The notes beneath the pieces were generated by a model. That model did no database searches, was not told the DNA's origin, and saw only the letters and a list, made by a program, of their open reading frames with translations. This document shows, piece by piece, positions 7,759 through 15,007 of a DNA stretch of 30,131 nt. The position numbers and the translations under genes were made by a program. Within the stretch, counting starts at the first letter, position 1. The number at the start of each line of letters is the position of its first letter. Origin of the DNA: a virus; the IMG/VR virus record IMGVR_UViG_3300027749_000371, positions 1 through 30,131 of that record; one strand, 5' to 3'.

Positions 7759-7996
7759 AGAGATAATAGTGTTTGAATCTCCTGACGGGGGTAAGACTAT
7801 TTTTTCTAGAAAATCAGGTGAGGTCAACCGAACTTTGCATCATAAAGATGCCTCTTTGATTGAAGAGGAAAAGGAAAATCAACGTTGGCTAATTTGGCGT
7901 GACATACTCTGCTACGCCAAATCCAATTCCGCATTGAACGATGTAGTACATCAGGCTGAAATGGTTTATAATTTGATTAGAGAAGAAAAGAAATGA
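7739..7996 (+). CDS. Small protein of unknown function
   Basis: This 85-residue protein starts MIIKSAEEIIVFESPDGG. The chosen start (ATG 7739) overlaps the end of the VWA gene by 20 nt. A further upstream ATG at 7655 would overlap it by about 100 nt and adds residues that look like a shadow frame. The protein is charged and mostly helical in its C-terminal half (WRDILCYAKSNSALNDVV). It ends in a 4-nt ATGA overlap with the next gene, which suggests translational coupling. I do not recognise the family. Confidence 0.65.
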   Translation: MIIKSAEEIIVFESPDGGKTIFSRKSGEVNRTLHHKDASLIEEEKENQRWLIWRDILCYAKSNSALNDVVHQAEMVYNLIREEKK

Positions 7997-8406
7997 TGCT
8001 CATTGGTACCAGTTTTGGCGGCTGTCTTCAATCTATCATGTTGGGTGAAGTGTCCAAGGAAGACGTTTTGGTCATCATTTCTAGAACACGAATGCGTACT
8101 CTTGCGGACGTTGTTCAGGTTGTTGAGGATTATCATGCCAATGGAAATCATTGGGCCACAGTGCCAGGCAATTACAGCAAACTTGCTGAGTTTGATTTGG
8201 CAGATGTACTACGGCTAGCATGTGATCTATATGAGGCGGGAAAAATTCACCAACCACAAAATTTCACAGAGAATCCTGAATTCGTTCATCCAAATCTTAA
8301 ACGAACTAAAATTTGGTTAGAAGTGGTTCCTAAATCTGATACCCATCATCATAGCGTTTTGGATGCGTATAATAAGTACAAGATGGTAGCAGCATTGATA
8401 AAATGA
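7993..8406 (+). CDS. Conserved T4-like phage protein of unknown function
   Basis: This 137-residue protein begins MMLIGTSFGGCLQSIMLGEV, with two consecutive ATGs at the overlap with the gene before it. Motifs such as GKIHQPQNF and LADVLRLACDLYEAGKI resemble a small protein widely kept in aquatic T4-like phages, judged from memory of the family's appearance. No catalytic motif, signal peptide or transmembrane segment is visible. It overlaps both neighbours (ATGATG at 7993 and ATGATAG at 8403), so the three small genes are probably translated as one coupled unit. Confidence 0.75.
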   Translation: MMLIGTSFGGCLQSIMLGEVSKEDVLVIISRTRMRTLADVVQVVEDYHANGNHWATVPGNYSKLAEFDLADVLRLACDLYEAGKIHQPQNFTENPEFVHPNLKRTKIWLEVVPKSDTHHHSVLDAYNKYKMVAALIK

Positions 8407-8633
8407 TAGAACTAGATTATAATACCTGGTTTTGTGATAGAAACTTAAAAGAGTTGCCGGTTCACTTTGTCAAAACCGGTACACCTGCAACTAATGAAAG
8501 AATTATTTGGATACTTGAAAAATTTACAGGCAGATTCCATATTGGCTCGCCTGATTTCTTTGGCCTCAAGACGGGCTACGTTGCGTTTGAGGACCCAAAA
8601 GAAGCGTTATTCTATGATCTGCGTTGGTCCTAA
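8403..8633 (+). CDS. Small protein of unknown function
   Basis: This 76-residue protein starts MIELDYNTWFCDRN. It overlaps the previous gene by 4 nt and closes the run of small genes downstream of the MoxR/VWA pair. It is rich in aromatic residues (WILEKFTGRFHIGSPDFF) and ends DLRWS. No family is recognised. A DNA mimic, a small enzyme subunit or a regulator cannot be told apart from sequence alone. Confidence 0.7.
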   Translation: MIELDYNTWFCDRNLKELPVHFVKTGTPATNERIIWILEKFTGRFHIGSPDFFGLKTGYVAFEDPKEALFYDLRWS

Positions 8634-8649
8634 CAAAAATTTCAGTTGA

Positions 8650-8657
8650 ATTAAATA
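8650..8657 (+). promoter_or_regulatory. Possible T4-type late promoter (ATTAAATA)
   Basis: The box lies 44 nt upstream of the next ATG and would give a leader of about 30 nt that holds a normal Shine-Dalgarno sequence (AGGAG at 8680-8684). A second TTAAATA at 8661-8667 could serve instead. Confidence 0.4.
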
Positions 8658-8693
8658 CTATTAAATATCTCTAAGATATAGGAGAATATTTAT

Positions 8694-9374
8694 ATGGCAT
8701 TTACACGACACGTCGGGAAACATGGTGATAGAAAAGTTGCAATTGTTTTCCGTGAAGTTCCGGGCGAGCCACACATGGCACTAGTAGTTTATACTCAACT
8801 ATTAAATCAAAACATCCACGACCCATTGATTAACTGCATTGATAGCGATATTGGACAAAACAGTAATAGTTTGTCAGATGCACTTAATCGTATGCATACA
8901 AGAGATGGTAAAATTCTGTTACAGGTACTACATTCTGAGGGTATGTTAAAGAAGGTACAAACTGAGCAAATCGTAATGACTCCGCAACCTAACACTCAAA
9001 TTAAGTTGAGCGATCTAAACAAGATGCTTGACGAAATGGAGAAGGGTGAAGAAGCAGTCAGACGTATGGCTGAGCTAGACTCGCAGCGAGGAATTCAAGA
9101 CCCCGCTCAAGTGGCAAGAAGAATGCGCGAAAATAAAACACGGGACGCCAAGTCACCGGTTGTTGCATCCGGTGATGCATTAGGTGATACTTCATTAGCG
9201 AGTAACTTGCGCCAGCAAGCAGCGAAAATGAGTGCAGAAGCAAAGGGATTACTAGCAGAAGCGGACCGCATGTTGCAAGAAGCCACTCTACTTGATCCAG
9301 TGGTCGTAACGAGCCCTGCAAAAGACGCAAAAACAAAAGTAGCAAAGCCAAAGAAAACTAAAGTAACCGCGTAA
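8694..9374 (+). CDS. Conserved phage protein with Ala/Lys-rich C-terminus, unknown function
   Basis: This 226-residue protein has a conserved N-terminal region (MAFTRHVGKHGDRKVAIVF) and a central acidic helical part (LNKMLDEMEKGEEAVRRMAE). A predicted coiled coil follows (MSAEAKGLLAEADRMLQEA), and a basic tail ends KPKKTKVTA. The N-terminal block looks like a protein conserved across T4-like aquatic phages, but I cannot name its role. AGGAG lies 9 nt before the ATG. The stop at 9372-9374 is followed one base later by the next ATG, so the two genes form a pair. Confidence 0.75.
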   Translation: MAFTRHVGKHGDRKVAIVFREVPGEPHMALVVYTQLLNQNIHDPLINCIDSDIGQNSNSLSDALNRMHTRDGKILLQVLHSEGMLKKVQTEQIVMTPQPNTQIKLSDLNKMLDEMEKGEEAVRRMAELDSQRGIQDPAQVARRMRENKTRDAKSPVVASGDALGDTSLASNLRQQAAKMSAEAKGLLAEADRMLQEATLLDPVVVTSPAKDAKTKVAKPKKTKVTA

Positions 9375-9375
9375 A

Positions 9376-9672
9376 ATGTCACCAGATTTCATTAAGAAGT
9401 GGGAACATATATTAGAAGATGTTGAGAAGCAAAAGATTCCTGTGGAGTTTATTAAAAAGCTAGTTATTAAACTCCGCGGGAAGCGTCAACAAACTATTAA
9501 TATTAAGAAGTTTTTAGAACAAGGATTAGACCCCTCACAAATAGAAGAAGCTGTATCCCGAAAATTAAATGAAATGGATGATGATATAACAGGTGTAGAA
9601 TTTATTCTTAATGTAGAGAATATAGCGAACATAGTTCAACCTGAAACAGATAAGCTCTTAAACAAGCTTTAA
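9376..9672 (+). CDS. Small conserved phage protein of unknown function
   Basis: This 98-residue, highly charged, all-helical-looking protein starts MSPDFIKKWEHILEDVEKQ and ends VQPETDKLLNKL. It begins 1 nt after its neighbour's stop and has no Shine-Dalgarno sequence of its own, so it is likely translated by coupling. It faces the spanin genes tail to tail, with a 17-nt gap. I see no helix-turn-helix, zinc or nucleotide-binding motif. Confidence 0.75.
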   Translation: MSPDFIKKWEHILEDVEKQKIPVEFIKKLVIKLRGKRQQTINIKKFLEQGLDPSQIEEAVSRKLNEMDDDITGVEFILNVENIANIVQPETDKLLNKL

Positions 9673-9689
9673 CTGCTAGACTACTTCTA

Positions 9690-9974
9690 TTAATTAGGAG
9701 CAGGAGAGTGAAGGGAGTTAAAGTTTGTTTTTTGACTATTATACCAATCTTGCCATGCGTCAACCGCAGCAGCGCAGATATAATATCTAGAATAGTTCAT
9801 AGCCACTACCGCTAGCACATCACTGACCTGTGTGTTTGTGTCATGGTCTACCGCAGCAAGATCGGGACATTTTTGAATGATCCCAATTGGCGGATCAGGG
9901 AAGGTCTGCTTAATTAGAGGTTTGGATGAGCAACCTGCTACTAGTAATAACGGAATCAATAGTAACTTTTTCAT
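9690..9974 (-). CDS. Outer-membrane lipoprotein, probable o-spanin
   Basis: This 94-residue protein has a classic lipoprotein signal: MKKLLLIPLLLVAGC, with the lipobox Cys at residue 15, followed by SSKPL, which favours outer-membrane sorting (no Asp at +2). The mature part is short, with a pair of Cys and NYSRYYICAAAVDAWQDWY. It overlaps the preceding gene on the same strand by 4 nt. That gene has i-spanin features. Spanin pairs fuse inner and outer membranes at the last step of lysis of Gram-negative hosts. The assignment rests on lipobox, size and pairing. Confidence 0.7.
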   Translation of the reverse strand: MKKLLLIPLLLVAGCSSKPLIKQTFPDPPIGIIQKCPDLAAVDHDTNTQVSDVLAVVAMNYSRYYICAAAVDAWQDWYNSQKTNFNSLHSPAPN

Positions 9975-10417
9975 TTCTTTACCTTGACAGGGTGTTTGGC
10001 CGCATCATTTAGTATATCAATTGCATCGGTGCTTAGATGACAGTCGGCATTGACTTTTGTAGATTCTTTCTTTATTTCTATTTGGATACGCTCTAAAGCA
10101 TCGTGAATATTTTGAACCTGCTCAGCATAGTCAGTACTAACTTTTACTACAATCTTTCCCGATTTGGTCTCAATATTATTGATATCTTGCTGCACTTGCT
10201 TCATTTTGACTACCCATTCGTTGTTGGCAGTTAATCCACCTTCTAGATATAGAGACAGGAAAATAATCAAAATTCCTAAAGTTTTGATCTGTGCGCTATA
10301 CAGGGAAACAAAGGGAATAGATCCTAATAGGAACCCCGCCCCAGCCGCTATTAGTCCAAACAGGAATAATAGATGTATAAAATAGAAAGACATGTGCGAG
10401 TATAGCCAAATGAGCAT
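9971..10417 (-). CDS. Membrane-anchored probable i-spanin
   Basis: This 148-residue protein has a strongly hydrophobic N-terminus (two segments, about residues 9-30 and 44-57), then a charged coiled-coil-like periplasmic part (VQNIHDALERIQIEIKKES). It ends in CHLSTDAIDILNDAAKHP, which fits the C-terminal pattern seen in many Rz-type i-spanins. A longer reading from 10465 is open, but I chose the ATG at 10417 because a GATAAATA late box lies exactly 5 nt before it, as at other late genes here. Two hydrophobic segments are unusual; one is typical. It overlaps the lipoprotein gene by 4 nt. Confidence 0.7.
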   Translation of the reverse strand: MLIWLYSHMSFYFIHLLFLFGLIAAGAGFLLGSIPFVSLYSAQIKTLGILIIFLSLYLEGGLTANNEWVVKMKQVQQDINNIETKSGKIVVKVSTDYAEQVQNIHDALERIQIEIKKESTKVNADCHLSTDAIDILNDAAKHPVKVKK

Positions 10418-10422
10418 AAGAG

Positions 10423-10430
10423 TATTTATC
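10423..10430 (-). promoter_or_regulatory. T4-type late promoter for the spanin genes (GATAAATA)
   Basis: On the minus strand, GATAAATA is followed by 5 nt (CTCTT) and ATG at 10417, which predicts a leaderless transcript. It stands back-to-back with the plus-strand box at 10438-10445, with only 7 bp between them. Confidence 0.65.
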
Positions 10431-10437
10431 GTTGGGG

Positions 10438-10445
10438 GATAAATA
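10438..10445 (+). promoter_or_regulatory. T4-type late promoter (GATAAATA)
   Basis: This is the plus-strand member of a divergent pair. The expected start is near 10451, giving a short leader with AGGA (10454-10457) before the ATG at 10467. Confidence 0.6.
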
Positions 10446-10466
10446 TATAATATAGGATTAAACACT

Positions 10467-11000
10467 ATGACTATGGTAAACTATGAGATTATTAATGTAG
10501 GTTCAGCCCCAAACGACGGTCAGGGCGATCCGCTACGAACTGCGTTTGAGAAGATCAATAATAACTTTGCTGTCACTTTTAACACTGGTATATTCAATAC
10601 TACTAAAGTTGTGACCTTTGGTAATACTTCTCAGACTATATTCAGTTGGCCAGCAAATAACTTTACACAGGCTACGTTTCAGATCAATTCAACTGACATC
10701 ACGACCAATACTCAGAGCGTCACCATAAACGCCACACTTAGTCCCGATCTTTCAACAGTTCAATTTACTGCCCAAAATACATTGTTTTTAGGTGATCCTA
10801 TTACTCAATATGACATGAACGTAGATTTATCAGGTAACGTAAATCTTAATGTAGATCCGTTTGTTACTGGTCAGTTAAACCACATTGTACAGTTCCAAGT
10901 TATACCTGCTAATGCCAATATTGCTCTCTCACTAGTACTAACTCAGAATACTGGGGTAGCTCTAGCAACCAACAATCCTGGTCAAATATTGGTGACTTGA
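10467..11000 (+). CDS. Virion structural protein with a tail-fibre/adaptor-type N-terminus
   Basis: This 177-residue protein starts MTMVNYEIINVGSAPNDG and continues GQGDPLRTAFEKINNNF. This block recurs at the N-termini or in the repeats of phage tail and appendage proteins. The rest is Thr/Asn/Val-rich and beta-structured (TINATLSPDLSTVQFTAQN). No enzymatic motif is present. It sits first in the operon that carries the capsid-targeted proteins, and its stop overlaps the next ATG by one base (TGATG). Its role as a fibre accessory or adaptor is inferred. Confidence 0.7.
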   Translation: MTMVNYEIINVGSAPNDGQGDPLRTAFEKINNNFAVTFNTGIFNTTKVVTFGNTSQTIFSWPANNFTQATFQINSTDITTNTQSVTINATLSPDLSTVQFTAQNTLFLGDPITQYDMNVDLSGNVNLNVDPFVTGQLNHIVQFQVIPANANIALSLVLTQNTGVALATNNPGQILVT

Positions 11001-12055
11001 TGAAACCTAGTGAATTTATATTTGAGTCAGGCTGGCGTAGGCCAATCAGTGCCCGAGACCAAATTCGGATTGACGCATACAAGGCTAAGAAAAGAAATCA
11101 AACCGGACCAAACATTCCTGATCGGATAACTACCAATCCTAAAAAAGTAAAAAGGACAGCCGATCATCTAATTCAGAAAATGCAAGATCAGGAAAAGCCA
11201 AAACTTGACGAATCCGATGTAATCCCGGGACCGTGGCCAGGAAGTGTTGCCACTGCAAAAAATGAAGAGCTAGCAACTATAGCAAGAAAAGAAGGTAAGT
11301 TGTTAGCTCTTTATCGTCCCTACTCCGAAGGATATACAAAGTATATAAAGTCCATGGTAGCTAAAAATAAACATAGTCAAATATATGTTGAAGATTTTAT
11401 TGCAGGTTGGACTGAAGGTAGAAAAGTCAAAATTAAATCAGAAGAAGAATATTATAAAATAAAGTTGAAGCTATTACCCGACGGTAGCATCGCTGAGTTT
11501 GAAGATGTAGATCCCATCACCGAAGTGCATAGGTTTGATAGACACGGTACCAATCTTAACCCTGAACCTATCAGTGATTATTTCGTGGACTCCAAAAAAT
11601 TGTTCAAATTTACTAGCCACACCGGCGAAAGAATCACAGTATATCGTTCTGGGGCATTTGGCGATGAGTTTGCCGCGGCCGATTCAAACGACATGTTACA
11701 AATGTCGGTAAGCGGGGAATGGGATAATCACTACTACGATGAAACGGCAAATAAAAAATCCACATTTTGGATAGATAAGCTAGAATCAATTAGCAATAAT
11801 CGAAAGGTTTGGGCTAGTGAGTTTTATGCTCAGTTGATACTTAAACTTAATATGGTATTGGTTTCTGGACAAGATTTAAGTGACAGCGGTGCAGCAGTGT
11901 GGTCTAGATTGACCAAAGATCCCCGTCTGCAAACTTATATATTTGATGCACATAATAAAAAAATATGGAATGTACCTACCAACAAAAGAGCAGAATTTAT
12001 AGCCGGTGTCAATAACCGCAACCTTCGTTATGTAGCCACAAAGAGAAGCAAGTAA
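11000..12055 (+). CDS. Probable head-internal protein with capsid-targeting N-terminus
   Basis: This 351-residue protein begins MKPSEFIFESGWRR. The first nine residues fit the T4 capsid-targeting sequence (T4 IPIII: MKTYQEFIAE), with Glu9 as the expected prohead-protease cut. A second site-like motif, KLDES, lies at Glu71. The C-terminal 160 residues are homologous to the end of the 1272-residue polyprotein: TSHTGERITVYRS aligns with VSHSGATVDVYKD, and both share [WY]ASE.Y..LIL and SG......G..[VI]W.RL.K.P. This region could be a GNAT-like acetyltransferase fold, but I cannot confirm it. I start at ATG 11000 rather than TTG 10997 because it restores the targeting motif. Inferred fate: packaged, trimmed and injected. 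Confidence 0.7.
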   Translation: MKPSEFIFESGWRRPISARDQIRIDAYKAKKRNQTGPNIPDRITTNPKKVKRTADHLIQKMQDQEKPKLDESDVIPGPWPGSVATAKNEELATIARKEGKLLALYRPYSEGYTKYIKSMVAKNKHSQIYVEDFIAGWTEGRKVKIKSEEEYYKIKLKLLPDGSIAEFEDVDPITEVHRFDRHGTNLNPEPISDYFVDSKKLFKFTSHTGERITVYRSGAFGDEFAAADSNDMLQMSVSGEWDNHYYDETANKKSTFWIDKLESISNNRKVWASEFYAQLILKLNMVLVSGQDLSDSGAAVWSRLTKDPRLQTYIFDAHNKKIWNVPTNKRAEFIAGVNNRNLRYVATKRSK

Positions 12056-12885
12056 TGCGTGCCAAAGACTTTATATTTGAAGGTGATGTTATTAGGTTTC
12101 CTAAGAAGAAAACCAACCTAGAGAAATACTCCGATGCGTTTTCTAAACAACACAATGATGAACATCGGTATGGTGTAGGACATATACCGTGTGATTATTG
12201 TGGCGAAGTCAATTGTGACTATGACTGTGATGGTAGTCAAGCTGACGGAGAATTGGATGAGAGCTTTAAGAAGAAAGCTGCTGCTGCCCTAGTTGGATTA
12301 GGGTTATTAGCAACACCAACGGCGATACAACATACTGGGATAACACCAAAGCAGCAATCAACTAAACCAGTCGGGGCGTTGAATCGTATAGAAAGTATGC
12401 TGAAAAGTGTAGCTAATCAGGCTAACATCGAAGGTCATGAGCTAGCACAGTTTTTAGGACAGGCTGCTCACGAAACAGGTGATTTTGATCAAATGAATGA
12501 AATTGGCGGTAGACAGTATCTTATACATAAGTATTGGGACAATGTAGTTACCCGCAATGCATTAGGTAACATTTATCCAGAAGATGCTATACGCTATAGG
12601 GGTAGGGGGTTTATACAATTGAGCGGCAGAGGTAACTATGATAAAATGGGACAGAAGTTAAACATAGATTTAGTAAAGAATCCTAAATTAGCGGCAAGAC
12701 CTGATATTGCGGCTAAGATACTAGTGCTTTGGTTCAAGGACAATATAGAGCCTAAGGTGACAGACTTTACAAATACTCAGGAAGTCACGAATAAAATTAA
12801 CCCGCACGACAAGCCCGAATCTAGATTAGATCGCGAGAAGAAGTACCAAAAGTATAAAGACCTATTAGGGCTGCAAGATAAATAA
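12055..12885 (+). CDS. GH19 chitinase/lysozyme-family muralytic enzyme with capsid-targeting-like N-terminus
   Basis: The protein has 276 residues. The catalytic domain (about 100-276) is GH19-like: QAAHETGDF with Glu140, then YRGRGFIQLSGRGNY (about 181-195), and a final KYKDLLGL. Such domains cut peptidoglycan in phage endolysins. The N-terminus is unusual. MRAKDFIFEGD fits a T4 capsid-targeting sequence (Glu9). A Cys cluster (C46, C49, C54, C58) may bind zinc, and a second cleavage-like site GELDES has Glu69. Right after it comes FKKKAAAALVGLGLLAT, a signal-peptide- or signal-anchor-like segment. The start overlaps the upstream stop (TAATG). Both an endolysin role and a packaged entry enzyme are possible. 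Confidence 0.85.
   Translation: MRAKDFIFEGDVIRFPKKKTNLEKYSDAFSKQHNDEHRYGVGHIPCDYCGEVNCDYDCDGSQADGELDESFKKKAAAALVGLGLLATPTAIQHTGITPKQQSTKPVGALNRIESMLKSVANQANIEGHELAQFLGQAAHETGDFDQMNEIGGRQYLIHKYWDNVVTRNALGNIYPEDAIRYRGRGFIQLSGRGNYDKMGQKLNIDLVKNPKLAARPDIAAKILVLWFKDNIEPKVTDFTNTQEVTNKINPHDKPESRLDREKKYQKYKDLLGLQDK
12877..12884 (+). promoter_or_regulatory. T4-type late promoter (GATAAATA)
   Basis: GATAAATA followed by ATACT and then ATG at 12890 puts the expected start of transcription on the A of the ATG. The box overlaps the last codons and stop of the GH19 gene. Confidence 0.65.
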
Positions 12886-12889
12886 TACT

Positions 12890-13270
12890 ATGAGAGCAAG
12901 AGAATTCATCAATGAAGGAAATGTTGACATACCTGCATGTGGAGAAGATTTTGCAGAAGAGCATATGGCCGCTAGCCCGGGCGCAGTCAGTATGCCAGAC
13001 ATTAGTAACAACAAATCGTCCGGTAGTCCATATAAAGGTTGGCGTTTTGGTATAGCAATGGCAGGAGCTCCCGATTTTCCAACTCCGCCAGTTGGAGCAA
13101 TGGCGGGAGATCCTTTACTAACTTGCTATACAGATGTAGATATGGAAATCATTCAATCCGCCCGTGACTTTACTGGTGCAGGTAGAATTAACAAACTGAA
13201 CAAACAAACAAGTCATGAAATCAAGAGCGTTAATAAAGCAAGTCCAGTGAAGGGATTCAAGGGCTACTAA
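12890..13270 (+). CDS. Small probable head-internal protein with capsid-targeting N-terminus
   Basis: This 126-residue protein begins MRAREFINEGNVD, the best match in the window to the T4 capsid-targeting/gp21 site pattern (cut expected after Glu9). The remainder is Gly/Pro/Ala-rich with little predicted helix (AMAGAPDFPTPPVGAMAGD) and ends in a basic tail (SHEIKSVNKASPVKGFKGY). No enzyme motif is seen. It has its own late promoter directly before the ATG and no Shine-Dalgarno sequence. A short packaged protein like T4 IPI-IPIII is the natural analogy, but a minor structural role is possible. Confidence 0.65.
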   Translation: MRAREFINEGNVDIPACGEDFAEEHMAASPGAVSMPDISNNKSSGSPYKGWRFGIAMAGAPDFPTPPVGAMAGDPLLTCYTDVDMEIIQSARDFTGAGRINKLNKQTSHEIKSVNKASPVKGFKGY

Positions 13271-13324
13271 AAAATAATTATCACTAATATTGAGAATAAG
13301 TAGTGTTACAACTACAGGATTCTT

Positions 13325-14035
13325 ATGCAAAATTTAGTCGATATCAATCAAACACTAGACCTAGTAAAGTTAAAGTTCTATAACGAATGGCTTTATACCG
13401 CACACATTTACGATGAAAATGATAGTCAAATTCACCGTGATCTAACTACGCGAATGGTAAAAGAATATATAGACCCATTAAACTTACCTAAAAATGCTAA
13501 GATTCTTGATTTAGGTGCAGGTCCGGGGTATTTCTTAGACGAGATGAAAGCTCGCGGCTATACTGATTTGACTGGCGTAGGGCTCAGTTTGGGCGACAAT
13601 AAAATTTGTAGAGATAAAGGCCATACTATTAAAGAGTATGATATTTCTTTCTTACCGCAAAAAGATGGGTATTATGATGAAAGTGTAGACTTTATCTTTT
13701 TGCGCCATGCATTAGAACACAGTCCATACCCTATCTTTAGTCTGATGGAATACAATAGAGTACTTAAGCAAGGGTCTAAGATTTACATAGAAGTTCCTGC
13801 ACCAGATTGTGATAGAAAGCACGAATTCAATCTTAATCATTATAGTATTTTTGGTCATACGCAATTAGCTGCCCTTTTGATGAGAACGGGCTTTAATATA
13901 GACATCTTTCAGGACTATGTGTTTGATATCCGCATGCCCAAAGATCAAGCTGACCCTGCAGGCGAGCAGATCACCTTGCAGGAGAAGTTCTACTGCATTG
14001 TTGCTACTAAGGCTAGGCCGCTAGACATTAAATAG
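13325..14035 (+). CDS. Class I SAM-dependent methyltransferase
   Basis: This 236-residue protein has motif I ILDLGAGPGYF at residues 60-70, which forms the S-adenosylmethionine-binding loop. Motif II/III-like segments follow (VDFIFLRHALEHSPYP, then IYIEVPAPD), as in the Methyltransf_11/23 group, so small molecules, lipids or sugars are more likely substrates than DNA; no DPPY-type DNA methyltransferase motif is seen. AGGAT lies 5 nt before the ATG. The gene sits between the capsid-targeted proteins and the fibre genes, so modification of a virion protein or glycan is a reasonable but unproven idea. Confidence 0.85.
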   Translation: MQNLVDINQTLDLVKLKFYNEWLYTAHIYDENDSQIHRDLTTRMVKEYIDPLNLPKNAKILDLGAGPGYFLDEMKARGYTDLTGVGLSLGDNKICRDKGHTIKEYDISFLPQKDGYYDESVDFIFLRHALEHSPYPIFSLMEYNRVLKQGSKIYIEVPAPDCDRKHEFNLNHYSIFGHTQLAALLMRTGFNIDIFQDYVFDIRMPKDQADPAGEQITLQEKFYCIVATKARPLDIK

Positions 14036-14045
14036 TTACCAAAAG

Positions 14046-14053
14046 AATAAATA
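14046..14053 (+). promoter_or_regulatory. T4-type late promoter (AATAAATA)
   Basis: AATAAATA gives an expected start near 14059 and a leader of about 17 nt that contains AGGA at 14064-14067. This gene therefore has a conventional short leader, in contrast to the leaderless set. Confidence 0.6.
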
Positions 14054-14075
14054 GTATTACTATAGGAATACTATT

Positions 14076-14633
14076 ATGGCATCATATGTTTATACAGCAA
14101 GCAACTCGGCATCTGCGTCTGCCAATATACAGACGGACAAGATTAGGATTGCTACGACAACCTCTGCGGTACAGGTCGTAGCAAGTTACCCAAATGTTGC
14201 GGGTAACGGTACAGTTACTTGTGCAACTAGTTCAGCAACCGTTACTGGATCTAGCACCACATTTACATCTCAGCTAAACACTGGTTATTGGATTGGTAAT
14301 GCTACTGGAGCAACTGTAGGTATTGTGAAGATTGTTGCTAACAACACAAGTCTTACCCTTACTGCTAATGCTAACGTAGCAATCAGTGGCGCCGGATACA
14401 CAATCAACCCATTTGGTGTACCGTTTGTTGTAGCAACCGGTAATAGTATGATAATTCCTCCAAACTCGGTTAACAATAGTCTTATTGTAGGTCAGGGAAA
14501 CGTCGTCTCTTATCTCAATGTAGCAGGTGCTACTGCTGCTCCATTTTCAATTACTGAATTAGGCGCAAATCATCCAAATACTGGCACAACTGGAGTATTG
14601 CCTCCACCAGCAAGTAATCCAAATGCAGTCTAA
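14076..14633 (+). CDS. Beta-rich virion structural protein
   Basis: This 185-residue protein is rich in Ala, Ser, Thr and Asn and has a strong beta propensity (TVTCATSSATVTGSSTTF, then TSLTLTANANVAISGAGY). It ends in a Pro-rich tail (GVLPPPASNPNAV). There are no enzymatic motifs and no signal peptide. Composition and position, just upstream of the large fibre-like gene and behind a late promoter, indicate a structural component such as a decoration, neck or fibre-accessory protein. I cannot assign it to a specific T4 gene product. Confidence 0.65.
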   Translation: MASYVYTASNSASASANIQTDKIRIATTTSAVQVVASYPNVAGNGTVTCATSSATVTGSSTTFTSQLNTGYWIGNATGATVGIVKIVANNTSLTLTANANVAISGAGYTINPFGVPFVVATGNSMIIPPNSVNNSLIVGQGNVVSYLNVAGATAAPFSITELGANHPNTGTTGVLPPPASNPNAV

Positions 14634-14647
14634 TAGGAATTAATAAA

Positions 14648-14998
14648 ATGAAAATAGCAGAACTCTTGAGAGGATTGGCAGATATGGTTGACTCTGCGTC
14701 TGGTGAAACTCAACCTAAGGCAGATGGTGGAATCCCGCCCAGCTATGTGTCAAAGCAAGCAGGTCCACCAGAATCTATTAGTGATCTAGATCAAGCACCT
14801 GAAGTTTTTCTGCCCCCATTGCAAATGCAATTAGAATTACTAAAGAAAGCAACCGGCGTACAAAATGTCTATGACGAGAATCCAGAAAATTATGAAGATG
14901 AGAAGGGTGACGAAGATTTAGACGCAATTAAAAAGAATGCAGGCATAAACACGGTAGTACTAGATAAACTAGTTAAAAACCCACCGCTACAATCTTAA
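14648..14998 (+). CDS. Small acidic protein of unknown function in the structural block
   Basis: This 116-residue protein has an amphipathic N-terminal helix (MKIAELLRGLADMVDSAS), a central PPLQMQLELLKKATG segment and an acidic stretch (ENPENYEDEKGDEDLDAIK). AGGA lies about 9 nt before the ATG. It is placed between two structural genes and ends 9 nt before the fibre gene, so co-expression is likely. A chaperone or assembly role for the adjacent fibre is one possibility. No homologous function is recognised. Confidence 0.7.
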   Translation: MKIAELLRGLADMVDSASGETQPKADGGIPPSYVSKQAGPPESISDLDQAPEVFLPPLQMQLELLKKATGVQNVYDENPENYEDEKGDEDLDAIKKNAGINTVVLDKLVKNPPLQS

Positions 14999-15007
14999 GG
15001 AGTTACC

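Noticed and set aside
8003-8218. 71-codon plus-strand frame, and a 60-codon one at 8467-8649
   Set aside because: Both lie inside conserved-looking small genes in another frame and lack a ribosome site.
10164-10385. 73-codon plus-strand frame
   Set aside because: It is antisense to the i-spanin hydrophobic and coiled-coil region, with no ribosome site.
10418-10465. Longer i-spanin starting at 10465
   Set aside because: The added residues would overlap the late promoter box; the box spacing supports the ATG at 10417.
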